DNA from: Crambe crambe
Lineage: Eukaryota > Porifera > Demospongiae > Poecilosclerida > Crambeidae
NCBI GenBank assembly: GCA_963924555.1
Contig: OZ004583.1
Location: 5,241,501 to 5,305,500 of the forward strand
Length of the DNA stretch: 64,000 bases
Direction: 5' to 3'
The position numbers and the translations under genes were made by a program. Below, piece by piece: positions 54,475 to 64,000 of the stretch. The notes beneath the pieces are model-generated. The model made no database searches and was not told where the DNA came from. It was given only the letters and a program-made list of their open reading frames with translations. Every line of letters begins with the position of its first letter. Position 1 is the stretch's first letter.

Positions 54475-55913
54475 TATGTGACACGCTATATGAAAACCAG
54501 GAATGTTACTCAAAAAAATTCAAAAAAGGAGTTATTCCTATCACACAATAGCTCACTACGTTAGCTATCGATTGATAGTAAGCTCAAGGCTATACCTTAA
54601 AGCACCCCTGAGCTATAAGCGCTTGAAGTGAGAGAGATTGACAAAGCATTTCAGAATAAAACGCGTCCAAACATTGAACTTCCTGTTATGACACAATACT
54701 CCGTAAATTGTTATGTACGTCCGTATAACGCGATGACATCATTTCAATCTTTGCACACCAGCTGTTTGAGAGAGGAAGAAGGCCATGTAAGTTTTGCTTC
54801 ACTGCGTTGTTATCTTTGAGCGCCTTAGTTATCTAGGGTGTGTAAGGCATGGGGCCAATCCTGGATCATAACCTGGTAAGTTTTGGGCAGATAGATGTAT
54901 GAAAAGCCTTAGATACTAGTGAATTTCATGATCATATCTGTTTTAAAGCTTGTTTAGTTGATTCATGTGATAAAGCAAACAGTCTGGGATGGGATATATA
55001 CACTGCTGGGATCAGGGCTCCGTTTGAGTGAAAATTTCATTGCCAGCTGGACCTAGGGTTGAAGGAGACAATAATACTCTTCCAGCACCTCCAGATGTGG
55101 CCTGAGAAGTTGGATGGCTACTGCCATAGCTTCCCGTATCGAACTTAGCGCGTAATAATGCGTTAATTCGCCGTCAAAATCGATGCGTAGTAACGTCATC
55201 TCACGTAAAAAATCGCGGATTACGCGTTATTATGGCCACGTAAATTCGCATAAGAGCGCCGTTTAGCGCACATTAATGCGCAGTGCACGCTAGCGCATTT
55301 TCGCGAAGTTTAGTCCAATAATTTGGTGAAAGAAATATTTTTGGTGCTCATGGTAAAGCGATTAGCCAAGGCCATATCAACAAAAATAAAATCCACCAAA
55401 AAATGTAAAATGTACGGATTTCCGCGATTTCACACGTTTTTGCGTTGATGCATTGCGCGTATTCTGTAGCCCGATAAAAGGAGTTGATACGCGTAATAAC
55501 GCGATTATCGTTCTATTTCGCGCTAAGTTCTACACGGGTTATACCTACCTGTAGCTAGCTAGATATTTCAGTAGCTATGTCTAGATTCAACATACACATC
55601 AATATAATTTCTGGGGAATTTCCCTTTTTTCCACGCACTACGTATGCATGCCCTCCGTAATTCAATATTAATCTTTGGGCACGTAGGTCAAAATAATCAT
55701 GTCAGTTTGAATGGGTGACTTCAACTCGAGCGCTTGCCCACTTCAAAGCCTTCCCTCCTCCTCAAATTTGGTATGGAGGCAGTCAAAGGACCGAAGATAC
55801 TGTGGAGGTTAAAAAAAAGAAGTGGATAAAAAATTATTTTTTTTCCTTTATACGCACATATCCATGGATTGATTATTGAGTAACATTCCTGGTTTTCATA
55901 TAGCGTGTCACAT
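54475..55913. mobile_element. TIR element (36-bp ends) carrying a nested CpG-rich MITE
   Basis: Left 'tgtgacacgctatatgaaaa' then 'ccaggaatgttactcaa', and right its reverse (55878-55913), are matching 36-bp ends. Contains no transposase; a 63-codon frame at 54628 is not recognisable. A second element is nested inside at 55134-55538. Confidence 0.8.
55134..55538. mobile_element. Nested CpG-rich TIR element, CCCGT..GAACTTAGCGCG ends
   Basis: Left 'cccgtatcgaacttagcgcg' and right 'cgcgctaagttctacacggg' are inverted copies. The 405-bp body is full of CpG ('gcgttaattcgccg', 'attacgcgttatta'), in contrast with the AT-rich surroundings, so it is probably young or protected from methylation-driven decay. 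Confidence 0.8.
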
Positions 55914-56899
55914 ATTGTGCCAAGACAAGAATCTTGACAAATCTCCTATGAAGCTTTTCTATTATCTCAAACTTGATGAACCTGAGTTATAAACAAAGTT
56001 ATGGCTTTATTGGTGGTGTAGACACTCACATGACTTCATTACCTTCCTTGTATACTAATTCATTCATTTGAATGGTTTGTTTTTGTTTTTTCATTTCCAT
56101 TATGTATTGTATGTATGATTCAGTAATGTACGTTTTTTTGTTAATTTTTTTGTTTTCGTTTTTTTTGTTGTTGTTTTTTATTTTTTTGTTTTTTGGTTTA
56201 GTTTTATCGTGTTGTTAGTTGTTTTTTTTTTAATTTAGCTTGCTTCCTATATGTTTTGCATATTTCGACACTCCAAATAATATTCTCGTAGTTGTTTCTC
56301 CTAAACCTGACGTATCACAAGCCTTCACAAATGGGGAAAATCTTTCAACTTTGAATTATTGGATAACATAGCTGACCTTCTTTCTTCTTCATGTATAATC
56401 TTTAGTAACCAATAGTTATGTTATAGTTGCTTTTTTTTGTAAATTATCATTTACATTTTTCCGTTTCTTTTTCTTCGATTTAATATACTTGCATGGACTT
56501 GCGTACCCAGAGCTCTCTTAAAGAGCACATCCTTCATACTGTTTCCGAGACCCTCCGATTTTTTAATTTTCTTTCAGCTCCGATAGGAAATCGGTGCTTA
56601 TCTTCTGGCAGACTCTCTATTAGTGGTCTGTATTTGACCTTTTGTCTATACTGTTCTTATAGTTCTATCTATTATTGTGCCAGCGCGTCTTTTGTACCCT
56701 CTGCTAAGAGATGCTCTAGATACTCTAGGATTGTACTTAGCCTTATGAGATAATGCTGTTGCAGATGAACTTCACACTCTCCTACTTGGTAGTTATCCAA
56801 ACCTTGGTTCCTGTGGAGGCTACTCTCTACTGAAGTGTATGGGAAAGAGGAAGGTGCTCAAGATGACTTGCAGTTGTTGTTTTTGTTTTTTTGTTTTTT
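55914..56899. other. No recognised gene; T-rich stretch 56130-56240
   Basis: 'tttttttgttttcgttttttttgttg' runs. An 86-codon plus-strand frame at 56493 shows no domain. Confidence 0.4.
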
Positions 56900-57540
56900 T
56901 TGTAACCATAAAGCGAAAACACTAATGCAAACGTCATCCATTCTATTACCACTAACAGAAGATTCCAGAATATAATACAATCCTTTCTTTCTTAGCCTGT
57001 ATCAAGTGTACTTATTTTCATTTTATTTTGTAGCCTTTTATATCAAACATCTGAATGGAACTACATGAAAGCAAACATCGTCAATCTTAGAGCCTAGAAT
57101 TTAATACAATCCTTTCATTCTTAGCTTGTATCAAGTCTCCTTGTCTCTCTCTTTTTGTAGCCTTTTATGGAGGTGAAAATACTAAAGCTGACATCTAACC
57201 CACAAGATCCTAGAATTCATTTCTTTCCTAGCAATTAGTCAAGTCTTCTTGCCTCTAATCTTCCGTTTTAATGTAGCCATGTCTGATTTACCTTGAAATT
57301 TTCGGGCACTTCTCCTCATAATCAATAACCAAGAGAGAACTGGCATGCACTTTAGGCCTGTAATAGAGGCATTGTATGATAAAATTTCAGAGAAGCAGTA
57401 ATGGAAGGTGAGTTATGAAATCTAGCCATGAAGTAATGCCAACATACAGAGGAAAAATAAATAGAAGCAATCAACCTGTGTCAAGTCTCCTTGTCTCTAA
57501 TCTTTTTTTATTTATTTTTTCTATTTTGTGGCCTTTTTTT
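56900..57540. repeat. Imperfect tandem repeat, three to four units
   Basis: '(t)agaat.taatacaatcctttc.ttcttag' followed by 'tgtatcaagtctccttgtctct' and 'tttgtagccttttat' recurs near 56955, 57105, 57215 and 57478 with variable spacing. Non-coding. Confidence 0.7.
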
Positions 57541-57579
57541 TTTTTTTTTTTTTGGGACAACTTCATCATGAACAAATTT

Positions 57580-57631
<52 letters not shown>
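57535..57631. repeat. T-run and (ATT)n microsatellite
   Basis: About 22 T at 57533-57553, then about 16 units of att at 57583-57630. Confidence 0.95.
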
Positions 57632-57674
57632 TGTTTATAATCTTCTTGTGTCATCATCTTTTTTTTTTTACATT

Positions 57675-58295
57675 TCAAAATATAACTCTCTGGCAAGGTA
57701 TATGAAGTACTTGTGAGTGTTTGCATGTTATATTTGGTTTATAACTTTGTGTCGCAGCAGTGCTGGATCTCCATCCATGGCCAGCTTGGTATATAACCAG
57801 AAATGAAGGGTGGTACTGATTTAACCATGCAACATAATCTTGATCAAGGAATATATCATAGCCATTTTCATAATGATGTTCAAACAAGGTAATCTGTTTA
57901 TCTTCGTCCAGCGACTTAAACACCCCGATGCGAATACAAAACTGATCCTGCTTCAAGTAAGCTTCCGTAGCTGCCTGAGTCGTAACTGTCCCTTCAGTTG
58001 CCTTTATAGTTGCCATCTCGGTGGTTGTGATGTATTTACAAATCTGATCCACAGTTTGGCCTCGTACCTCGAGTTCACTCTTGGATTGTGAAGTAAAAGT
58101 AGATTGTGATATTTGCTTGAAGGGTTGATTAGTCTTTGTCTCTGGTTCCTCAATCTTCAGCAGTTCATTATTGCTTGGTGAGGCAAGTGTAGAATTGTTC
58201 AGGTCATTGCTGAGTCTTTTGTTCCTTTTTGCAGTTGGCTCTTGGATGGACATTTCCAAAGCTTGCTTTACAGAAGACTTCCGCTTAGATGACAT
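57675..58295 (-). CDS. Basic nuclear-type protein with GYDL-type C-terminal module
   Basis: The ATG at 58295 (the first Met with a good basic start) begins MSSKRKSSVKQALEMS, followed by KRNKRLSNDL, a low-complexity Ser/Thr/Glu/Gln linker, TTEMATIKATEGTVTTQAAT, then ITLFEHHYENGYDIFLDQDY and VAWLNQYHPSF. The frame is open for 207 codons, ending in TGA after CQRVIF. The end past YHPS looks unlike the rest and may be read-through past a missed donor. The GYDL-type module recurs at about 26.2 kb and 60.0 kb. I do not know a function. The Lys/Arg-rich start suggests a nuclear location. It is the 3'-most member of the minus-strand coding cluster. Confidence 0.55.
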   Translation of the reverse strand: MSSKRKSSVKQALEMSIQEPTAKRNKRLSNDLNNSTLASPSNNELLKIEEPETKTNQPFKQISQSTFTSQSKSELEVRGQTVDQICKYITTTEMATIKATEGTVTTQAATEAYLKQDQFCIRIGVFKSLDEDKQITLFEHHYENGYDIFLDQDYVAWLNQYHPSFLVIYQAGHGWRSSTAATQSYKPNITCKHSQVLHIPCQRVIF

Positions 58296-58732
58296 TTTGT
58301 TGGCAGTTGGTTTAAATTTGAAATAGGGGGCTTTTGCAACAGAAAAACCATACACATTTCACCCATCCTTCAAGCACCGCTAGGTCTCTGAAGAACATTG
58401 GGTAGGGAGCAGCAGAGGACCTCAGAGGTCGCATTTCTATTGCTATTACAAATACTGTACAAATACATTTAGACCTCACTGTAGGTCGAACCACAGATTA
58501 CATTAACTCGTATTTTTAGCTCTATAATCTTGACCAGTTCCATTTAAATTCACACAATATAATATATTCGGTCTAATAATAAAATCTTTATTATTCTTCT
58601 AGAAGAGGTCGTAAGTCACTTTTAAGCATATCATTCGAAAGCTTGGAACATGGGCTTTTTCATGGAGTAATTAAAACATCATATATTCAACAATATTATT
58701 AAAAATTCACTAATGAAATTGTATATACAATG
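58296..58732. other. Spacer between minus-strand coding segments
   Basis: AT-rich; no additional exon recognised. Confidence 0.4.
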
Positions 58733-59577
58733 TCATGAAATTATTATAAGTTCTCCTTTTTCTAAATCATCCAATAGAGGGAAACTGTGGAGTTCATCCT
58801 CATCATCATAGGCAATAGTATAAAACTTTTCTTCCTTATCGTATCCAAGGACTGTACCTTGAAACCATACGTCCTCGCCACCACACTCAAAAAGATGCTC
58901 TATTCGTCGATAAATTAAAAGTTCTGGATCCCTTTGGAGGTTGTCCAAACATAATTTCTGTGGAGATGAGCCAGTAGAAAAAAGAAGTGATAAGTTTTGA
59001 GCAAGTTGTTCAACTGACAGCTGTTTGCGGTTAGCAGAAAACTGAAAAACAGTTTTATCTGTGTGGACCTGCCCAAGAACTTTCTTCCGGAAATTAATCT
59101 GTAATTTTAGGGCATTGATCTTTTCTTTCTTGGATGACATGTTTTTAAGAGATGTGTGCATCTCTTCATATGTGGTCCATAAACCAAATTGCTGGACCCT
59201 TAGTGTTAAATCCTCCTTTGTTTTCAGCTCTTTTGTTTTCTTTTTCATCATTTCTCGTTCTCGCATCTCCATTGCTTCAATTCTCCTTGCTTCGATTTCC
59301 TCCCTACGTTTCAGAAAAGTCTTTCTATGAAGAGAAGTCATGGAGCGAGCAGCTTGTAATAATCTCTCTCTTTCATCTGGTGATTTCAATTGCAACCAGG
59401 CTGAAATGTACACGAAGGCATTTGATTCATAAACTGGAATAGTTCAATGACCGTCTCATTAGTAACTTTGCTGACTGGTGTTAAATCTTCATCTGAATCT
59501 ACAAGCATGGAATCCTTCACTCCTAATTTGTGGAGGTGGGGATACTCGTCGGAAAAAGGCATAGCTAAAATTGACAA
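58733..59577 (-). CDS. Coiled-coil protein with C-terminal Tudor-like domain
   Basis: The upper piece (about 59563-59400, after a TTTTAG acceptor) reads MPFSDEYPHLHKLGVKDSM and LVDSDEDLTPVSKV. The main 226-codon frame (59413 to TAA near 58733) has AWLQLKSPDERERLLQAARS, a long Arg/Glu/Lys coiled coil (REEIEARRIEAMEMREREMM), LRVQQFGLWTTYEEMHTSLK, KINALKLQINFRKKVLGQ, LSVEQLAQNLSLLF, and a C-terminal YRRIEHLFECGGEDVWFQGT, VLGYDKEEKFYTIAYDDEDE, LEKGELI. The last segment has the 'W-GTV...Y-I-YDDEDE....L..DL..GEL' pattern of Tudor/SAWADEE-like chromatin readers. I recall the family as multi-copy in fish, cnidarians and sponges. The two pieces are joined by a frame change near 59400 (an intron or a frameshift). 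The main frame is intact, so this copy may be functional. Confidence 0.6.
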
Positions 59578-59934
59578 TACAGTTGGTTACCTAGGAGTAT
59601 ATTGAACACACAGTGTGAGTATTTGGCTAAGCTGCCAGTTCCTTCAAAATCTCTCCAAGAAGGGATGTAGCAGTCTGTTTCAGAAGCATATCAACAATCA
59701 AGGAACCTTTGAGTAATGGTACCCAAAAGACAGTATCTTGTGGGCAAGAATCTTATTGCAAAATTTATACATGTTTTCTTTACCTAGCAAAGATCAAGCA
59801 TTATGTACTGTGGATCCTTTAGTCCCAGTTGTTGGAGAGATGTAGCTATGTTCCGATGCTGTAGTAAATTTTTGTTCATTTATAATAATATATTGTTTTT
59901 TTACCTTCAGTATATTGATTAGTAGTAGTCGTTC
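59578..59934. other. No recognised feature
   Basis: AT-rich spacer within the minus-strand cluster. Confidence 0.35.
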
Positions 59935-60110
59935 TATAAATTTGAGGATATGTTTATCTCCTTCAAAATAGAGTGCACTTTAACCCATTCCTTCCATCTT
60001 AGGTATTTTTTGTCCTCCAGGTCATACCCTTCTTCTATCCTTTTCTTGAAAAGTTGATGTTCTGTTGCTGATAGCTTCACAATGTTAAACAGCTGTTTCA
60101 TATTTCATAT
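59935..60110 (-). CDS. Exon with GYDL-type motif
   Basis: On the minus strand, without an ATG start, the frame reads NMKQLFNIVKLSATEHQLFK, then KRIEEGYDLEDKKYLRWKEW and VKVHSILKEI. The motif 'LFK-R-EEGYDL-D-KYLRW' is the third occurrence of the module in this window. No stop lies within about 55 codons. The splice boundaries are not certain. Presumably part of the cluster's multi-exon gene. Confidence 0.45.
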
Positions 60111-60449
60111 TGGGTATGATGGAATTAGATAATGGAGATTATAGGAAAAAAATTACAAAATCCACCCATGCTACATCCATTGTTCGGTGACATGCCCAAT
60201 GGGTGTTGTAGCAGCATTCCTTTGTGGGGGTTTGTGTGGCTGTAGGTAAAAAGCATGATCAGGTCTATCAACAGGGCACTTACTCTGGTAGAGCTTGTAA
60301 AGGTGTACAAAGCACCTGTTGGGAATTTCAGTATTCTCATGATGAGTAGCAACTTTCTTTTTGGCTTTCTGACCTTTTAATGATTTTTAGACACATTCTC
60401 CGTATATCTCAGAAAGGCCCTCTCACCAGAAACGTCAGTGCTCTGTGCT
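60111..60449. other. No recognised feature
   Basis: A minus-strand frame (60352-60125) has no domain resemblance. Confidence 0.35.
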
Positions 60450-60722
60450 CTTGCCCTGAGCATAGAAATGAATTTTGGTGGACCCATTTGGTCTTCTTGA
60501 AAACCCTGCACAGGTATAGTGGTACCAGTCTTTGTCACACCCTATCTACCCCACCTGTACATCTTCATCATCATCCTCATACATCCCACCACATACCCGA
60601 CACATTTCTTCATCTGCAGGGGGGGGGGGGGGAGTTAAATTTTTTATTAACTCAGAAGTTACACTGTACATGCCAATTTCTTCTTCACGGTCACTTTCAC
60701 AAACATTCTGTGCTGATCCATT
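60450..60722 (-). pseudogene. PHD-finger exon, with a stop at the conserved Trp
   Basis: The minus frame starts GNGSAQNVCESDREEEIGMY (60722 down), passes a 14-C run (60632-60619, either prolines or a splice tract before TGCAG), then reads DEEMCRVCGGMYEDDDEDVQ. After a TAG comes IGCDKDWYHYTCAGF. Cys-x2-Cys, an acidic loop, then 'IGCD...WYHYTCAGF' is a PHD zinc finger, with the usual Trp of 'W-IGCD' apparently changed to TAG and the Cys after CD changed to Lys. PHD fingers read histone tails; this copy looks damaged. It shares strand with the Tudor-like and GYDL exons. Confidence 0.55.
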
Positions 60723-61474
60723 TCCTTTTTTAAGGTTTGAATAAAGATGTCATTTATTTCTCACACTAAAATCTCAAGTGATGGCTGATATTATTGAAGT
60801 AGGTAGCATATAGAAACCTACAGATAATTTACAAGTATTTTCGAGATAACTTATGTAGAAGAACTTACCAACATGATGCTGTTGTATCTCTTTGTCCATC
60901 CATCTTACTCGCAGAAAGTTGAGTGTTTTGATTTTTTAGTTGGCAAAATGGCAGACAAATTAGCACTATTGATACATTTTCTGGTCATTGATGAATTGCA
61001 AGGTGATGCAGAATCATCGGACTGAGAGTCACTAAGACCAATATTTGAGTTAAAGCTGCAAAATTGAGCTTTATATATTGAAATTTCAAGTTTTATTCTT
61101 GTAGTTATAATTTCAATTTTTGTTCTTGTAGAGCAAGTTCACATGTCATTATCAAACTATAACGATCTACATCTGCCTCTGGAATACCAATTGCTCTTAC
61201 TGCATCCTTTGTAGTGTTTCTGCTGCTGGTACTACAGTAGTTTCTGATGGACAAACCAATAAACCCCTTAGGTTCACCTTTACAAATACATTCACGACCT
61301 CACTGTACTACCCAGCCTTGAAAGGCATGCGGGCGGGCGGTTATTATCATTGCTCATTATATGGAAGCACTACACTCTTATTTTTAGTATCATCTTATTT
61401 GGAATTGTTTACTATGAAAAGTTCAAAGTACATGTACTGAATGGTATTTATACAAAAGAGAAATGATAAAAAAG
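60723..61474. other. No recognised feature
   Basis: AT-rich with 'gggcgggcggtt' at about 61328. Confidence 0.35.
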
Positions 61475-62198
61475 TCAATACAGAAAACAATGACTACTTT
61501 TTTGAAATTTTCGGCTTTGAACTGCAATGTATACATTAACCTCATCTGACCTCCAAAACAGGCCATGTTCTTCAAGGTAGTCAACAAGGGCATTAAATAA
61601 TTTATCATTATTTCTTTCGATAGTTTTTGAAGGAGTTTTAGGTTGGACAAGTGCTTGCTGTGCTTGTCGCATTACATCAAGTACACTACGACTCTGAGGT
61701 TGATTCATGGAAACAAGCTCATTCAAAACTACAACTATTTTCATATACTTTCCGTGTCAATTCAGGTTCAGCTCGATCCAAAAGTCTGTCCCTTGTATTC
61801 CCAATAAACACATCTGTGAGATCTAAAAATAAATAAATAAGCTTACAATGTTTTAAAGCCTAGCTGGTAGCCTAGCTGCCAGCTTTTTCTCCAGCTACAA
61901 CATAGCTGCTACTACTAGCCAGAAACTAGCTACTAGCCAGCTTTTTCTCCAGCTACAACATAACTGCTACTAGCTACCCTACATTAAATTTAGTACCTCA
62001 AATATAATAGATAAACTGGTACTAAATATCTCGTGCACTTTCTGAGCTGTATTGAGAAAGTAAAACGGAAGTGACATTATTACGATGAACAGTAATAGAA
62101 TGAGGACGCCTGGAGATGATTTCATCCAAAAGCAAACCACGTATTTCAGAAAAGCTCTGTGTCTTCAAATCAGGATCCTAATGCACAATTATTGCTAG
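61475..62198 (-). CDS. Unrecognised minus-strand exons
   Basis: 62198-62039 reads DPDLKTQSFSEIRGLLLDEI, ISRRPHSITVHRNNVTSVLL and SQYSSESARDI. 61825-61745 reads DVFIGNTRDRLLDRAEPELT. After a frame change, 61744-61475 reads KIVVVLNELVSMNQPQSRSV, LDVMRQAQQALVQPKTPSKT and KLFNALVDYLEEHGLFWRSD. These are protein-like, stop-poor and on the same strand as the PHD and Tudor-like exons, so they may be 5' exons of that gene or gene family. Between them (61840-61980) are 'agctac' repeats. No domain was recognised with confidence. Confidence 0.4.
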
Positions 62199-62431
62199 TC
62201 ACATGACTTGTGACCAATCAGATCCTCTGAAAAGAATTTCAGTTTTAGGTGTTATAAACATTTATTGCACACTTGAGGAATTGTACTGAAGGTACATAGG
62301 AGCCTAGTGGAAGATCCAAGTTCCAGTTCAGTCCCAAGCCCTTACAGTAAGACTGCATTTCACTAGTTTCAAACAGGAAAACCCCAGGAATATCATTAAT
62401 GAAACCACTGAAACCAAATGTGTGTCAAAAC

Positions 62432-62466
<35 letters not shown>

Positions 62467-63043
62467 AGAACTTGTTAGGTACTACCGAGAGTACCTCTAA
62501 GTAGGTGAAGGTCATGAACTAAAAACTCTTCTCAGAATGCTACAATGAGGGAAGAATTTTTAGAATTCATTTGCTATCATAAGAAAAAACTAAAATTGAC
62601 TTTAATAATAATATAAGATCGACACACCAATTATAGTCTGTTTTGACCATCTGTTAGAGCGGCACCTAGAGACTGATCTTTTTGACTAAGGTGCTACTTC
62701 ACAATTTAGCACCTGGAGCACAAGCTATAGCCATTTTGAAGCCAGTGCACATGTGCTGGAGGAGCAGGGCCTGCATATGGATAGGTGCATACCTGCTTGT
62801 GCATGTACATGCAACTAAATTTTAATTTTTTTCCCGCTCACTTGTAAAAGAAGGAATACAGTGAGAGTGTTGATGTAAAGACCAACTGAAATCTGATTAG
62901 ACCCAAGTCTTGTGACCAGCAATATGCTAACTTTGCATCTTTTAATAAGGCACACTAGGATGATTCACTATGATACTATCATGTCATACCCATGTGCACA
63001 CATTAAAAGACTTAAAGTTAGCTTGGCATGTTATAATTATTAC

Positions 63044-63082
<39 letters not shown>

Positions 63083-63697
63083 TACCAAGTAGATGATATA
63101 ATGTAATGTTTTGTCATGTACATACGTAATATTAACAATCCTTACCCAATACACATTTGACATCTCAGTCATTGCTGTGCAGAGATAGTTCAGTGAAGCC
63201 AGCAGAGTTTATTCGTAGGTTTTTTTTAAATTAACTATAATCCTTTAACTATGCTCAGAAATATTTTCCGAAAAGAAAGTTTAATATTGGCAATTGGCAT
63301 GAATAGGCAATGAAGAAAGTATTTTCCAAGTTTAATTAGCCTCAAACGAGAGACGATGAAGCATCGGCAATTGGCCTCAAACAAGAGGCAATGAAGCAAA
63401 TAATAAGTTATAGGTGATTAGCTCCAATAAGAGGCACTGAAGCCAATATTCCCAAGCTTAGTTATTATTGGCAATTAGCTGAGGTAGAAAGGCTTTATTA
63501 AAGCTAGTTAGTCAGCCATGAGAGACACCACAGAGTCATGTGTATAATCACCAAAAATGAAGCTAGGCTTTCCAGCTTATATGCTTGCAAATAATATAAG
63601 CTCTTCCCAGTTGGCATTCTATAGTTCATAGCTAGTTAGCCCTAATTTCTGAATATGCTCTTCAAGCAAGTCAAAGTAGGAATTCAGCATCTGTGGA
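62199..63697. other. No recognised gene; microsatellites and a degenerate repeat
   Basis: (TG)n at 62431-62464 and (TAA)n at 63044-63080. At 63285-63500, 'ggcaattggc...aa.aagaggcaatgaagc' recurs three to four times at about 60-70 bp intervals. Nothing coding was seen. Confidence 0.6.
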
Positions 63698-63982
63698 TTA
63701 GTGGCAAAAAGCTTGAGAAAAAGAACCCAGACCACTATTCTTGGATGATAATCCTACATGGAGATTGGCACATGCTCCAACGTTTGGCTGAATTAATATG
63801 AGACATTCTGTGGGATTGGGGTTCAAACAGATGTGCTCACAGTGCGGGTACAAAAAAAATGCCAACCCAGTGGCAAGAAATTCACCTCTTGCTAATGGCA
63901 TTGTATCAGGCACTGCTGCACAAGGCAGTGGTAGTGTATCAACAACATGAGCCGAATGGTGACTGCCAAAAGTTTTGGTCAT
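63698..63982 (-). CDS. Unrecognised open frame at the window edge
   Basis: A 94-codon minus-strand frame reads FGSHHSAHVVDTLPLPCAAV, PLARGEFLATGLAFFLYPHC and EHICLNPNPTECLILIQPNV. The sequence is stop-free, mildly hydrophobic and Pro/Cys-containing. No family was recognised, and the upstream context is outside the window. Confidence 0.25.
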   Translation of the reverse strand: MTKTFGSHHSAHVVDTLPLPCAAVPDTMPLARGEFLATGLAFFLYPHCEHICLNPNPTECLILIQPNVGACANLHVGLSSKNSGLGSFSQAFCH

Positions 63983-64000
63983 GGCTATCCAATGTGGCTT

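Noticed and set aside
1-64000. CRISPR array, bacterial operons, Shine-Dalgarno sites
   Set aside because: Spliced genes, EGF/NIDO/kinase families and AT-rich repeats show a metazoan genome; tandem arrays here lack spacer diversity.

Overview
The window is metazoan nuclear DNA, AT-rich, with small spliced exons, very short introns and a dense layer of degraded mobile elements. Three things suggest a marine sponge, probably a demosponge of the Amphimedon type: abundant 'tagctagc' simple sequence, introns of about 30-90 bp, and the protein families present (NIDO/EGF receptors, tyrosine-kinase fragments, multi-copy RecQ-like, DUF6589-like and PIN-like genes). This assignment is inference; no species marker was seen. 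The supplied reading frames often begin at non-ATG codons, so for most coding pieces I relied on protein resemblance and splice signals rather than start codons. Family names come from memory of motifs; no search was run.

Layout. 0.1-1.0 kb: a complete terminal-inverted-repeat (TIR) element with a 9-bp target duplication and a SANT-like coding exon. 2.9-8.7 kb: repeats, a Helitron-like fragment, the C-terminal part of a LINE reverse transcriptase, and a tandem repeat. 8.8-16.7 kb, minus strand: the best normal gene, a signal peptide followed by a partial NIDO domain, six EGF exons and a transmembrane exon. Its introns hold a Crypton/ZMYM-like relic, TIR elements and a perfect 32-bp-arm hairpin. 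19.2-23.4 kb: a decayed multi-copy gene pair with an in-frame 42-bp minisatellite at the junction, and an OTU-protease fragment on the other strand. 24.85-25.35 kb: a five-exon start of a CCCH zinc-finger gene with good splice sites. 26-30 kb: DUF6589-like and RecQ-like fragments, then a 232-bp tandem array built from a tyrosine-kinase exon. 33-38 kb: LINE, RecQ-like helicase, Gypsy integrase and a second LINE, each interrupted or joined by small TIR elements. 40-56 kb: mostly repeats (335-bp, 161-bp and 21-bp arrays, several TIR elements, a Gypsy integrase remnant, an EEP-phosphodiesterase fragment). 57.6-62.2 kb, minus strand: a cluster of coding exons (nuclear-type basic protein, coiled coil plus Tudor-like protein, PHD finger, other unrecognised exons).

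Apart from the NIDO/EGF receptor, the CCCH gene and the 57.7-62.2 kb cluster, the coding matter is mostly mobile-element debris and broken copies of multi-copy families. The most notable structures are the TAGTCTGGC TIR family with 9-bp target duplications, the kinase-exon array, the RecQ-like copy whose frame is restored by removing a TIR element with a CATGG duplication, and a short 'GYDL' protein motif that recurs three times in unrelated places.
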